From Robertkochia marina (lineage in GTDB: Bacteria; Bacteroidota; Bacteroidia; Flavobacteriales; Flavobacteriaceae), in the NCBI RefSeq assembly GCF_004799345.1, contig NZ_SSMC01000001.1, positions 558,001 through 622,000 of the forward strand: a stretch of DNA of 64,000 nt, in the 5' to 3' direction. A program made the translations under genes and the position numbers. This document shows, piece by piece, positions 8,144 to 17,414 of this stretch. The notes beneath the pieces were generated by a model that was not told where the DNA came from, searched no databases, and was given only the letters and a program-made list of their open reading frames with translations. Numbering within the stretch: the first letter of the stretch is position 1; each line of letters starts with the position of its first letter.

Positions 8144-8589
8144 TAAAATTTGATCGATTGTTTTACAAGATAGGTTTCGCCCTCATAGCTCAAGTTGGCA
8201 ATAAGGTTCCAACGGCCATCCAATAAACGGTTTTTAGGTATGAGCAAATATGGATCTGACAATGAAATAGCAACCTCAAAGTCAAATTGTTTATCAGATG
8301 GCCTGTACAGGAACACTTTTCCTTTTATATTTTCGGGGATCAGATCTTCAGGAAATTTCACCATTAATCCCTCCTCCACACGGCGTACCTCCAGGCTTAT
8401 CCCCCGGTCAGCAGCACGTTGTTCAGCATCTAATTCCGTTTGAAATTGCAATTCCTTCTTGTAGTACTCCTCCGTAACCAATTCGTGCTCGAGGCTCTCA
8501 TCGGTCAGGCTCCTCACCACAAAAAACATGATGAAGCTTATAAACAATACAAATGCTATCACAATTCCTGTACCCCAGTTAATTTTCAT
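8143..8589 (-). CDS. ccoH: FixH/CcoH cbb3 oxidase assembly protein
   Basis: Single N-terminal transmembrane helix (residues 7-27), then EELVTEEYYKKELQFQ-type sequence: the stretch LVTEEYYKKELQFQTELD is characteristic of FixH. A small beta-rich extracytoplasmic domain follows. At 148 residues it is normal for the family. CcoH acts in assembly or stability of the cbb3 oxidase. It sits between ccoG (182-bp gap) and the SafE-like gene (1-base overlap). Confidence 0.88.
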   Translation of the reverse strand: MKINWGTGIVIAFVLFISFIMFFVVRSLTDESLEHELVTEEYYKKELQFQTELDAEQRAADRGISLEVRRVEEGLMVKFPEDLIPENIKGKVFLYRPSDKQFDFEVAISLSDPYLLIPKNRLLDGRWNLIANLSYEGETYLVKQSIKF

Positions 8590-8751
8590 TTTTTCTCAGT
8601 TATGCGTTATGCGGTTATTCAGTTAATAATTATACTCATACTCAATTCTCAAACTTGTATTACCTCTCGATACAATTGCTTCGCAATCACTCGAGGTGAC
8701 GTGAACTCAAACTCAAACCTTGCCTGCCGTCCCTAAAGCTTTCGGGAGGCA

Positions 8752-8766
8752 GACTCGTCCCTCGAA
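8752..8766. repeat. Isolated copy of the ACTCGTCCCTC short repeat
   Basis: ACTCGTCCCTCGAAC lies at the downstream edge of ccoG. The core ACTCGTCCCT also occurs at about 839-848 and at 34879-34897, and it is the reverse complement of the 13-bp unit tandemly repeated at 34256-34346. It appears to be a single dispersed unit. Confidence 0.4.
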
Positions 8767-8771
8767 CTGTC

Positions 8772-10193
8772 CTATTGGTAGCTTCTCGGCCCCAAAAAGG
8801 ACGAGGTTGTCGTTTCTATAAGTTTTCCATCGCTGTAAACGCCCAGCTTTATCTTCATTTGATCATCATCTAAAAAGGCTCTGTCGATCTCAATAAACAA
8901 CGTACCTTCTGCAAGGCCCTGCTCCGGAACATTGATGCGTTCTCCGGAGACCAGTTTTACTTCTCCTTCCGGAGACATCAGCCTGATATCTACATCTTCT
9001 ATGGCATCAACCGTCTTATTAATGATCTTATAGGTATACACATTACTAATGATATGTTCTCCTTTGCGTTCATACAACTGTCCGGGCAATCGCAATACAG
9101 TAGCCTCCACATCATTTCTCAGGAAGAGCATCCCGGTAAGCACGGCAATAAGTATTCCGAGAACAGCTGTATATCCTTTCATCCTCGCGGTAAACCTAAA
9201 GGTGTCCTTCCTGGCAATATTATCTTCGCTGGCATACCTGATCAATCCCTTGGGCAGGTTCACCGATTCCATCATATGGTCACAGGCATCAATACAGGCG
9301 GTACAATTCACGCATTCGAGCTGGGTTCCGTTTCGAATATCGATCCCTGTCGGGCACACATGAACACACTGAAAACAGTCTATACAATCACCATGTCCAA
9401 GGGCCTTCCGGTCTTCCCCCTTCCTTATTTTCTTCCTTCCGTTTTCAGCCTCTCCCCGCACGTGATCATAGGCTACTACGATCGATTTATTATCCAGTAA
9501 AACTCCTTGCAACCTTCCGTAAGGACAGGCTATAATGCATACCTGTTCGCGAAACCAAGCAAAAACAAAATAGAATACCGCGGTAAATATCAGCAAGGCT
9601 ACCAGGGTACTTATATGTGCCAGGGGGCCATCAGTAATATAAGCGATCAGCTCATCACTCCCTATAAGATAGGCCAGAAACACATTGGCTATCAGGAAAG
9701 AGATCACAAAGAAGACTGACCATTTCAACAATCGCTTTCTTATCTTTTCAGCATTCCAGGCTTGCTTTTGCAACCTGATCTGCGCTCCCCGATCGCCATC
9801 GATCCAGTACTCTATTCTCCGGAAAACCATCTCCATAAAAATGGTTTGCGGGCAGATCCATCCGCAGAAAATCCGGCCGAAAACCACAGTAAACAGGGTC
9901 ACAAAGATGACCCCTATGATCATAGAGATCACAAAAAGGTGAAAATCCTGGGGCCAGAACGGAAATCCGAAAATATTGAATCTCCGCTCCATGACATTAA
10001 ACATCAGGAACTGATTGCCGTTTACTTTGATAAAAGGCGACAGAAACAAAAAGGCCAGTAAAAAGTAACTTACGTACTTCCGGTATTCATAGAATTTACC
10101 CGAGGGTTTTTTAGGGAATATCCAGCTGCGTTTCCCATCGTCGGTAACAGTACCTATCGAATCTCTGAATACTTCCTTTCCCTGGTCGGCCAT
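8772..10193 (-). CDS. ccoG: Cytochrome c oxidase accessory protein CcoG (FixG)
   Basis: A 473-residue membrane iron-sulfur protein. It has several N-terminal spans with CGWICPQTIFMEMVFRR, a CIIACPYGRLQ motif, two ferredoxin-like clusters (CIDCFQCVHVCPTG and CVNCTACIDACD), a further span near residue 340, and an Ig-like C-terminal domain typical of FixG. Family members reduce copper or carry electrons during cbb3 assembly. It lies 24 bp after ccoP, so it is probably on the main cco transcript. Confidence 0.95.
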   Translation of the reverse strand: MADQGKEVFRDSIGTVTDDGKRSWIFPKKPSGKFYEYRKYVSYFLLAFLFLSPFIKVNGNQFLMFNVMERRFNIFGFPFWPQDFHLFVISMIIGVIFVTLFTVVFGRIFCGWICPQTIFMEMVFRRIEYWIDGDRGAQIRLQKQAWNAEKIRKRLLKWSVFFVISFLIANVFLAYLIGSDELIAYITDGPLAHISTLVALLIFTAVFYFVFAWFREQVCIIACPYGRLQGVLLDNKSIVVAYDHVRGEAENGRKKIRKGEDRKALGHGDCIDCFQCVHVCPTGIDIRNGTQLECVNCTACIDACDHMMESVNLPKGLIRYASEDNIARKDTFRFTARMKGYTAVLGILIAVLTGMLFLRNDVEATVLRLPGQLYERKGEHIISNVYTYKIINKTVDAIEDVDIRLMSPEGEVKLVSGERINVPEQGLAEGTLFIEIDRAFLDDDQMKIKLGVYSDGKLIETTTSSFLGPRSYQ

Positions 10194-10217
10194 TCCTGTT
10201 GATTTATAGTTTTGGGG

Positions 10218-11189
10218 TTACTCTTCTACCACCGCTGAGGCAGCTTCCGTTTGAACCGCTTCCGGTTCTTCAACGGCAACTGTATCTGCACTCTGCTCAG
10301 CAGGTGTTGCAGCCGGGGCATCAGGATCGTTCCATACCTCCCCTTCGGCATCTTTTGGATTTGCCGGGGTGGTTCCCTGTAAAGAGAGCACATAACTCGA
10401 CACCTGGGCGATCTCTGATGGCTTCAATACTGCATTCCATGCGATCATACCCTTGCCTGAGCGTCCGCCTTCAGAAACGGTTTTGAAGACATTCTTAATA
10501 CCTCCTCCCAGGATCCAGTATTCATCGGTCAGGTTCGGACCAATACCTCCGCCTCCGTCCTGCATATGACAGGCCACACAGTTGGTTTGAAAAATGGTTT
10601 CACCCTTGCTCAGATCTCCGGCGTCGGTAAGCAACTCTACAGTATTAACATCGATCAGGTCTTTGGCGGTCTTCTTATACTCTTCGATCGCAATCCTGGC
10701 CTCTGTCATTTCCTGATCGTATTCCTGGGCTTGCGATGGCGCTCCCATTACGTGAAAACGTACCAGGTAAATTCCGGCGAATACGATGGAGATATAAAAT
10801 CCGTACAGCCACCAAGGCGGTAAACTGTTATCCAGTTCCTGTATCCCGTCGTAGTTATGATCGAGAATGATCTCACCCTCTTCCTCAATGGGTTTTGTCT
10901 TAGTCAGGTTCTTATACAGTTTCCGGTACCAGGCATTCTTCTCTGCTTCTATCCTTGCGGTTTCGGCAGCAGCCTTTTGCTCTTCGGTCATCATGGCCTC
11001 TGAAATATTATTCATGGCAGCCAGCATAACCTCGATCCCTACCAGAGTGATGGTAAACAACACCAAAAAGAGAGAGACTTCCGGGTATTCTATAAAAGCG
11101 GGTTTATCAGAATCGATCATCCATTCGGCCCCCAAAAACACCAGGGTTACAATGACGATTACTCTTAAATATGATGCAAAGTCTTTCAT
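10218..11189 (-). CDS. ccoP: cbb3-type cytochrome c oxidase subunit III (CcoP), one CXXCH visible
   Basis: Residues 1-60 carry two hydrophobic spans. HNYDGIQELDNSLPPWW (about 109-125) is the CcoP N-terminal signature, followed by another span and then a cytochrome c domain with CVACH near residue 207 and a distal KGMIAW methionine ligand. Proteobacterial CcoP has two c-type haems; only one CXXCH is present here, so this is a single-haem form. The extra N-terminal spans and the Ala/Glu-rich C-terminal tail are also seen in Bacteroidota homologues. It starts 3 bp after ccoQ. Confidence 0.93.
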   Translation of the reverse strand: MKDFASYLRVIVIVTLVFLGAEWMIDSDKPAFIEYPEVSLFLVLFTITLVGIEVMLAAMNNISEAMMTEEQKAAAETARIEAEKNAWYRKLYKNLTKTKPIEEEGEIILDHNYDGIQELDNSLPPWWLYGFYISIVFAGIYLVRFHVMGAPSQAQEYDQEMTEARIAIEEYKKTAKDLIDVNTVELLTDAGDLSKGETIFQTNCVACHMQDGGGGIGPNLTDEYWILGGGIKNVFKTVSEGGRSGKGMIAWNAVLKPSEIAQVSSYVLSLQGTTPANPKDAEGEVWNDPDAPAATPAEQSADTVAVEEPEAVQTEAASAVVEE

Positions 11190-11192
11190 GGT

Positions 11193-11372
11193 CTATTCGT
11201 TTTCTTGGTTGTCTAATGGAAAATGGCTCACCTTTTTGATATAGTCTTTCTTAGCGGTTAACACCCACCAGAATAGCAATACAAAGAACACAAAGAAGAT
11301 GCTCAAGGAAATGATCGGGTATATCTCAACACCCTCTATAGAAGACATATGGCCTTTTACAAACTTAAACAT
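11193..11372 (-). CDS. ccoQ: cbb3 oxidase small subunit CcoQ-like
   Basis: A 59-codon frame fitted exactly between ccoNO (2-bp gap) and ccoP (3-bp gap). It begins MFKFVKGHMSSIEGVEIYP, has one transmembrane helix (SIFFVFFVLLFWWVL) and a basic cytosolic tail (TAKKDYIKKV). Size, single span and the position between subunits I/II and III identify it as the CcoQ-type subunit, which stabilises the complex. Confidence 0.85.
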   Translation of the reverse strand: MFKFVKGHMSSIEGVEIYPIISLSIFFVFFVLLFWWVLTAKKDYIKKVSHFPLDNQENE

Positions 11373-11374
11373 AC

Positions 11375-13582
11375 CTATTCGTTTTTAGCGGTTAATTCGT
11401 CGTTAGGATCTTTCACCTTAATATCCGTACCCAATCGCTGCAGGTAGGCAATAAGAGCGGTGATCTCGCGGTCTTTCATCTCAATAAAATCTTCCCCCCT
11501 GGCTGCCGCATCCCGTTTATCCTGCTCATAGTTCTCCTTGAACTCCGGATCGGCATACAGGTTTTGTTCTATTTGAGCTGCCTGTGCATCCATATGTTTC
11601 TGGGCATTGGCAATATCTTCATCGGTATAAGGTACCCCAAGGGTCACCATGGCTTCCATTTTATCCTCCGTTTGCGAACGGTCAAGCTCGGCGCGGAACA
11701 ACCATTTATAGGCCGGCATGATACTTCCTGCTGAAGTTGTTTGCGGATCGTACATATGGTTCAGGTGCCAGTTATCAGAGTACTTTCCACCTACCCTCAT
11801 CAGGTCCGGTCCGGTACGTTTACTTCCCCACAAGAAAGGATGATCGTATACATATTCTCCGGCTTTGGAGTATTCGCCATTATAGCGTTCGGTCTCACTT
11901 CTGAACGGACGAACCAGTTGGGAGTGACAGCTCACACAACCTTCACGAATGTATATATCTCGCCCTTCCAGCTCCAAAGGTGTGTAGGGTTTTACGCTGG
12001 TGATGGTCGGGATATTCGATTTTACCAAAAGGGTTGGTACGATCTGAATAATACCTCCGATAAGAATTGCGATGGTAGCCAATACAGTCAGTTGCACAGG
12101 GCGTCTTTCCAGCCAGGTGTGGAAGGCTTCTCCCGCAACACGACCTTTTCTTACCTTGGTAAGGGCAGGCGCTTCTGCCAACTCATCCTCTACCTGGGCG
12201 CCTCGACGGATGGTCATGACAGCATTGTAAATACCAACCAGAACCCCTATCAGGTAAAGTGAACCTCCAATGGCACGCATCCAATACATCGGAATGATCT
12301 GGGTAACGGTTTCCAAAAAGTTACCGTATACCAGGGTGCCGTCAGGATTAAATTGTTTCCACATAGAAGCCTGGGTAAATCCGGCTACATACATGGGTAA
12401 GGCATAGATAATAATACCAAGGGTGCCGATCCAGAAATGGAAATTAGCAAGTCCTACAGAATGTAGTTTTGTTTTGAACATTCTGGGTACCAGATAGTAC
12501 ATCATACCGAAGGTCAGGAATCCGTTCCAGGCCAGGGCCCCAACGTGTACGTGAGCAATAACCCAGTCGGTAAAGTGGGCCATGGCATTGAAGGTTTTCA
12601 GTGACAACATGGGGCCTTCAAAAGTAGCCATACCGTAACCGGTAATAGCAACCACCATGAATTTAAGAACAGGATCGGTACGTACCTTATCCCATGCTCC
12701 TCTCAGCGTCAGCAATCCATTGATCATACCCCCCCATGACGGAGCGATGAGCATGATAGAGAATACCACCCCAAGATTTTGCGCCCAGTCCGGCAGGGCT
12801 GAATACAACAGGTGGTGCGGACCGGCCCAGATATAAATAAAGATCAGTGACCAGAAGTGAACAATAGAAAGACGGTAAGAATACACCGGTCTGTTGGCGG
12901 CCTTAGGCACGAAATAGTACATAAGCCCCAGGAAGGGAGTGGTCAAAAAGAAGGCCACCGCGTTGTGACCGTACCACCATTGAACCAGGGCATCCTGTAC
13001 CCCTGCATATACCGAATAACTTTTCAGGGCAGATACCGGAAGTTCCAGTGAATTGAAGATGTGAAGTACCGCAACAGTAACGAAGGTAGCGAGGTAAAAC
13101 CACACCGCCACATAAAGGTGGCGTTGTCTTCGCTTCATAATGGTCCCTATCATATTAACCCCAAAAGCCACCCAAACCAAAGCAATCGCTATATCAATTG
13201 GCCACTCCAGTTCTGCGTACTCCTTAGAGGTGGTGAACCCCAGCGGGAGTGAAATTGCGGCAGCGACAATAATTAACTGCCAGCCCCAGAAGTTAAAATT
13301 CGACAGAAAATCACTATACATCCGCGCCTTAAGCAGTCGTTGCAGCGAATAGTAAACTCCGGCATAAAGGGCATTCCCCACAAAGGCGAAGATCACTGCG
13401 TTGGTGTGCAGCGGACGCAAGCGCCCGAAACTCAACCAGGAGATCCCATCGGTCATATTAGGGAAAACGAACATAAAGGCCAGTAAAAGGCCCACCAGCA
13501 TCCCCACTGCCCCCCAGAGCATGGTTGCATAGAGAAACTTTTTAACGATCTTGTTATCGTAATAAAATTGCTGTACTTCCAT
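11375..13582 (-). CDS. ccoNO: Fused cbb3 oxidase subunits I and II (CcoN-CcoO)
   Basis: A 735-residue fusion. Residues about 1-470 are the catalytic 12-helix haem-copper subunit CcoN: RLRPLHTNAVIFAF, WWYGHNAVAFFLTTPFLGLMYYFVPK, the HHLLYSALPDW loop and HVHVGALAWNG carry the haem and copper histidines. After a linker rich in charged residues, about 485-735 form CcoO: one membrane anchor, GCVSCHSQLVRPF (haem c at about 548) and a distal Met. Proteobacteria encode these as two genes; the fusion is common in Bacteroidota. The complex reduces oxygen to water with high affinity and pumps protons at the inner membrane. Confidence 0.96.
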   Translation of the reverse strand: MEVQQFYYDNKIVKKFLYATMLWGAVGMLVGLLLAFMFVFPNMTDGISWLSFGRLRPLHTNAVIFAFVGNALYAGVYYSLQRLLKARMYSDFLSNFNFWGWQLIIVAAAISLPLGFTTSKEYAELEWPIDIAIALVWVAFGVNMIGTIMKRRQRHLYVAVWFYLATFVTVAVLHIFNSLELPVSALKSYSVYAGVQDALVQWWYGHNAVAFFLTTPFLGLMYYFVPKAANRPVYSYRLSIVHFWSLIFIYIWAGPHHLLYSALPDWAQNLGVVFSIMLIAPSWGGMINGLLTLRGAWDKVRTDPVLKFMVVAITGYGMATFEGPMLSLKTFNAMAHFTDWVIAHVHVGALAWNGFLTFGMMYYLVPRMFKTKLHSVGLANFHFWIGTLGIIIYALPMYVAGFTQASMWKQFNPDGTLVYGNFLETVTQIIPMYWMRAIGGSLYLIGVLVGIYNAVMTIRRGAQVEDELAEAPALTKVRKGRVAGEAFHTWLERRPVQLTVLATIAILIGGIIQIVPTLLVKSNIPTITSVKPYTPLELEGRDIYIREGCVSCHSQLVRPFRSETERYNGEYSKAGEYVYDHPFLWGSKRTGPDLMRVGGKYSDNWHLNHMYDPQTTSAGSIMPAYKWLFRAELDRSQTEDKMEAMVTLGVPYTDEDIANAQKHMDAQAAQIEQNLYADPEFKENYEQDKRDAAARGEDFIEMKDREITALIAYLQRLGTDIKVKDPNDELTAKNE

Positions 13583-13594
13583 AGTAATTTCTAA

Positions 13595-13783
13595 TTATTT
13601 GCTTGGTTCAGATTTTTCATTTTCAGAAGCATCCTTTTCTACAAGTTCATCTTCAAAAAGCATACGCACGCTGGGCGTGTAGCTGTCGTCAAACTGCCCG
13701 CTCTTTACGGCTGTAACGAAGGCAATAAAGAATACCACCGCCACGACCAAACTTACCGTGATCAGAATATAGATTACACTCAT
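13595..13783 (-). CDS. ccoS: cbb3 oxidase assembly protein CcoS
   Basis: A 62-residue protein with one N-terminal helix (MSVIYILITVSLVVAVVFFIAF) followed by AVKSGQFDD, the conserved CcoS signature, and an acidic tail. CcoS is needed to insert cofactors into the cbb3 oxidase. It begins the ccoS-NO-Q-P-G run, starts about 16 nt after the predicted transcription start of the palindrome-bearing promoter, and is 12 bp from ccoNO. Confidence 0.92.
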   Translation of the reverse strand: MSVIYILITVSLVVAVVFFIAFVTAVKSGQFDDSYTPSVRMLFEDELVEKDASENEKSEPSK

Positions 13784-13803
13784 ACCTATTAAGAATGCTT
13801 TAA

Positions 13804-13847
13804 CAAAAGTATTTTTCTACCGAAAAGAAAAACATGACAATTGTCAT
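13804..13847 (-). promoter_or_regulatory. FNR-type operator and promoter of ccoS-NO-Q-P-G
   Basis: Palindrome ATGAC-AATT-GTCAT at 13834-13847, a 22-bp spacer, then TACTTTTG (read on the minus strand, 13811-13804), a perfect TAnnTTTG box. It sits between ccoI and ccoS, giving the oxidase structural genes their own oxygen-responsive promoter. Confidence 0.8.
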
Positions 13848-13854
13848 GTAGGTC

Positions 13855-16224
13855 TTATTTTAATCGCTTTCCTACCCATCCTGTTGCCAGGGTGGTGAAT
13901 CCTACCACAGTTAATGAGCTAATGGGCATCAGAATAGCTGCCACCACGGGAGATAATTGGCCCGTAACCGCAAAGAATAAACCAATTATATTGTAAAGGA
14001 AAGACAGGATAAAGCTGTATTTGATAATGGTTACTGCCTTAAGTGAAGCCCATAAATAACGATCGAGTTCCTGTATTTTAGAGGCGTCAAGAATAGCATC
14101 ACAGGCCGGAGAGAATACATTGACATTCTCTGCGATAGCAACCCCAACATCACTTTGCTGAAGGGCTCCGGCATCATTCAGACCATCGCCCACCATCATA
14201 ACCCCGGCGCCTTCCTGCTGGTGAAAACGCACATATTCCAGCTTATCATCAGGCTTTTGATTAAAGAACATTCCTGTACCTGCCGGTAGTAATTTTTCCA
14301 GGTTACCCTTTTCGCTGTCATTGTCGCCAGAAAGGATCACGAGCTCGTAGTTTCTTTTCAAACGCTTGAACAGGGAAGCAATTCCCTTGCGGTATTTATT
14401 ATAAAATGTATACGCACCCTTATAGGTATTGTTCACCCCGACGTGTACCACAGTCTTTAATGAAAGTGCGTCTTGTTCTACCCCCACAAAGGAAGACGAC
14501 CCTGCTCTGACCAATGCTCCGTCTGATTGTGCCTCCACTCCTTTCCCGGCATACTCTTTAAAGCTTTCAAGTGGCTTAATGTCATAAGCATCCAACAATT
14601 CATAGAGCTGGCGGCTCAGCGGATGATTGGAATTACGGAGTGCTGATCGCAAAAGCCCCCCTTCTTCCTCGCCCAGATCCTCTCCGGAGTAGGTGATCTC
14701 ATTGCCCAGCCCTGAGGTGATCGTTCCTGTTTTATCAAATACCACCGTGTTAAGTCCGGCCATTCTCTCAATAACCTGGGCATCTTTCAGGTAAAACTTA
14801 TTACGCCCGAATATTCTGAGCATATTACCCAGGGTAAAAGGCGCCGATAGTGCCAATGCACAAGGACAGGCTACGATCAAAATGGCAGTGATAACCGGGA
14901 TGGCTTTTGAGGCATCGAGCATAAACCACACAACACCCGAGATCAGTGCGATCAATAAAATGATGATGGTAAAATACTTGCTGACGGAATTGGTCAGGTC
15001 GCGAAACCTGGTAGACTTATCGTTTTGAAACACCTCATTGCTCCAAAGTTGGGTCAGATAACTCTGGGAAACATTTTTCACCGCTTGCACTTCTATGGCC
15101 TCCCCGAGCTGTTTCCCTCCTGCAAACAAGGAGTCTCCTGAGATCTTGGTCACCGGATCCGATTCTCCGGTAACAAAACTGTAATCTATTCTGGCCTTGC
15201 CACGAAGCAGTATCGCATCTGCCGGAATGATCTCTTCGTTTCTTATCAACAGGCGATCACCCTCTTTGATCTTGTAAATATCAACCGGTTCTTCTTTACC
15301 CGATGTATTAATGCGGGTAATCCCTATGGGGAAATAGCTCTTATAATCTCTTTCAAAAGAGAGAAAGTCGTAGGTGCGCTGTTGAAAATACCTCCCCAGC
15401 AACAGGAAGAACAACAACCCGGTCAGGCTGTCAAAAAAACCCTGCCCGGTATCCGTCATGATCTCCCAGGTACTTCTTAAAAACAGAACTGCGATACCCA
15501 GGGCAATAGGCACATCAATATTGAGTATGCCCGCCCGAAGGCCCTTCCAGGCCGACCGAAAATAATCGGATGCCGCATAGAAAACCACCGGCAATGACAT
15601 GACGAACATGATAAGGCGAAAGAAGGGTTTGTACTGATTGAGCCAGTATTCGTCCATTTCGAAATATTCGGGAAATGAAAGTAACATGACATTGCCAAAG
15701 GCAAAACCGGCTACCCCGAGTTTATAGATCAGGCTGCGATTTACTGCACCTTCTTTTTTGTCGTAATCCTCTAGACTGATATGCGGGGCATACCCTATGG
15801 TCGCCATAAGAAGCACGAGAGCTTTTAACCCCAGTGCCGAACGAAATGTAATACGGGCGGTTTTCCTGGGAAAATTTACCTGGGAGCTTCGTACACGATC
15901 ATCCAGTTTATGCAGGTTTTCTAAGACCCAGATACAGGAGCTGCAATGCATTTGCGGAATATAAAGATTGACAACAGCCCATTCGCCATCGTCAAACTCC
16001 AATAATCGTTGCTGCAAATCGGCATTGTCAAGAAAGTCGTATTTCCCGGCTTTTTGCTCAGGACTGATCCCGGGCGTCTTTTCTAATTTGTAATACCCCT
16101 CCAGCCCATTTCCTGACAGGATCTCATAAACGGTTTTGCACCCTGCACAGCAAAATACCTTTTCTTGAAAAACAATACGATCTGCATCGCAGTCTAAACC
16201 ACAATGGTAACAGGATTGACCCAT
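13855..16224 (-). CDS. ccoI: Copper-transporting P-type ATPase CcoI (FixI)
   Basis: A P1B-type ATPase of 789 residues that exports copper for cbb3 assembly. An N-terminal cysteine-rich segment (CYHCGLDC at 5-12, FCCAGC at 24-29) precedes a heavy-metal domain with MHCSSC (92-97). Then follow the transmembrane CPCALAL metal site (near 450), phosphorylation loop DKTGTIT (near 496), HPL of the nucleotide-binding domain (NSNHPLSRQL) and the GDGLNDAGAL hinge. All catalytic motifs are intact. Gene order next to ccoS and the cysteine-rich extension distinguish it from CopA. It has its own palindrome-bearing promoter shared with the divergent regulator gene. Confidence 0.95.
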   Translation of the reverse strand: MGQSCYHCGLDCDADRIVFQEKVFCCAGCKTVYEILSGNGLEGYYKLEKTPGISPEQKAGKYDFLDNADLQQRLLEFDDGEWAVVNLYIPQMHCSSCIWVLENLHKLDDRVRSSQVNFPRKTARITFRSALGLKALVLLMATIGYAPHISLEDYDKKEGAVNRSLIYKLGVAGFAFGNVMLLSFPEYFEMDEYWLNQYKPFFRLIMFVMSLPVVFYAASDYFRSAWKGLRAGILNIDVPIALGIAVLFLRSTWEIMTDTGQGFFDSLTGLLFFLLLGRYFQQRTYDFLSFERDYKSYFPIGITRINTSGKEEPVDIYKIKEGDRLLIRNEEIIPADAILLRGKARIDYSFVTGESDPVTKISGDSLFAGGKQLGEAIEVQAVKNVSQSYLTQLWSNEVFQNDKSTRFRDLTNSVSKYFTIIILLIALISGVVWFMLDASKAIPVITAILIVACPCALALSAPFTLGNMLRIFGRNKFYLKDAQVIERMAGLNTVVFDKTGTITSGLGNEITYSGEDLGEEEGGLLRSALRNSNHPLSRQLYELLDAYDIKPLESFKEYAGKGVEAQSDGALVRAGSSSFVGVEQDALSLKTVVHVGVNNTYKGAYTFYNKYRKGIASLFKRLKRNYELVILSGDNDSEKGNLEKLLPAGTGMFFNQKPDDKLEYVRFHQQEGAGVMMVGDGLNDAGALQQSDVGVAIAENVNVFSPACDAILDASKIQELDRYLWASLKAVTIIKYSFILSFLYNIIGLFFAVTGQLSPVVAAILMPISSLTVVGFTTLATGWVGKRLK

Positions 16225-16242
16225 ATTTGCTCATTTTCAGGA

Positions 16243-16286
16243 CAAAAATCCTGATCTCCAATAGCAATTTATATGATTTTTGTCAT
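16243..16286 (-). promoter_or_regulatory. FNR-type operator and promoter of ccoI (divergent to the regulator gene)
   Basis: Near-perfect palindrome ATGAT-TTTT-GTCAT at 16273-16286. On the minus strand a GATTTTTG box (7/8 to TAnnTTTG) lies at 16250-16243, again with a 22-bp spacer. No equally placed box is seen towards the plus-strand regulator gene, so the site should activate ccoI and may repress or not affect the regulator. Confidence 0.7.
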
Positions 16287-16330
16287 GATATTTGTATTTT
16301 AGAATACGAAATAGCAACCTAAGCATTATT

Positions 16331-17017
16331 ATGAGTAAATGTGAACAATGTATTGTTCGTCAGTTCAGCTCGCTCAAGGCCCTAAACAAAACAGAACTAA
16401 TACGGATCTCGGACTGCAAGGAATCTATTGTTATCAAAAGGGGTGAGACCATCTTTGAAGAGGGTCAGCACCTTGATGGCGTTTACTGTGTACGTTCTGG
16501 TATCTGTAAGCTCACTAAACTTAGTGACAACGGGCGACAACAGATCATTAAATTCGTAAAAAGCGGAGACCTCCTGGGCCAACGCACCGTGATTTCAAAC
16601 GATACGGTAAACCTGTCGGCCATAGCGGTGCAGGACATGGAAGTCTGCTTTATCCCTAAAAGAGAGATTAATCAGGCTTTCCAGGAAAACCCTCGTTTTT
16701 CGGGAGAGGTGATCAATGTACTCTGTAACGATCTGAAAGATGCGGACAATTCTATAGTAAACATGGCCCAGAAGCCTGTTAAAGAACGTCTGGCTTATTA
16801 CCTGATGCATTTTCATGATGACTTCGGATTAGACCAGGAAGGATACCTTTCTGTTCAGTTATCCAGAGAAGAAATTGCAGGTATGGTAGGCACGGCAACC
16901 GAATCACTGATCAGAATGTTGTCTGAGTTCAACAAAAAAGGACTCATCGAAACCAAAGGGAAACGGATCAAGATTAAAGATACCGTTCAAATGGAACGAA
17001 TGGCAGAAGGATTCTAA
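16331..17017 (+). CDS. CRP/FNR family regulator, FNR-like
   Basis: A 228-residue regulator starting MSKCEQC; an upstream in-frame start lies in the operator region and is not used. A cyclic-nucleotide-type beta roll spans about 15-125 and a winged helix spans about 160-215, with recognition helix TATESLIRMLSEF (E191 and R195 match the FNR/CRP Glu and Arg that read the TGA core). Aligned from memory to E. coli FNR, C4, C7 and C106 fall on C20, C23 and C122, but the C29 position is Ser13. An extra Cys29 and other cysteines exist. An iron-sulfur oxygen sensor is therefore likely but not certain. It is divergent from ccoI and is the natural candidate to bind ATGAC-N4-GTCAT. Confidence 0.88.
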   Translation: MSKCEQCIVRQFSSLKALNKTELIRISDCKESIVIKRGETIFEEGQHLDGVYCVRSGICKLTKLSDNGRQQIIKFVKSGDLLGQRTVISNDTVNLSAIAVQDMEVCFIPKREINQAFQENPRFSGEVINVLCNDLKDADNSIVNMAQKPVKERLAYYLMHFHDDFGLDQEGYLSVQLSREEIAGMVGTATESLIRMLSEFNKKGLIETKGKRIKIKDTVQMERMAEGF

Positions 17018-17319
17018 TCAGTAAATGGTTTAGAGTTTACTGTTGGCAGTGATGGATCTCATGATATCATTGCAGCATCCTCCTTTTTCCTATTGTTATT
17101 TACTCCATATATAAATTCTACAATTACCTCCGTAAGAAGTAATATTTCGCGCAGTTCGGGAAAATCATTTTTCTACACTCTAAAGCGGGATAACTATGCG
17201 CCATAAGTCATAACAATATTGCGGTATTCATTCATAACCACGTACCTACCTAACCGCAGGCAGAACCGCATAACCGTATAACATCATACCCCTCCCCCGT
17301 TAGCAAATCATTACTGTTT

Positions 17320-17345
17320 AATGAAGAAAAAAATTTTTCTTCATT
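17320..17345. terminator. AT-rich 12-bp inverted repeat, possible terminator
   Basis: AATGAAGAAAAA and TTTTTCTTCATT are separated by two bases. In RNA this gives a long A/U stem with a U run on either side. It lies 300 bp after the regulator gene and 75 bp before the next operator, so it could insulate the two transcripts; its low GC makes strong termination uncertain. Confidence 0.35.
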
Positions 17346-17414
17346 TTAATCTTCATTCATCACGCTGATTCATGGTGCATTAGCCTCCGGGCCCCATTTT
17401 ACGGTAAAAACCGC

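Noticed and set aside
9049-10061. Several plus-strand frames within ccoG
   Set aside because: They are antisense to a gene with intact iron-sulfur motifs and have no independent support.
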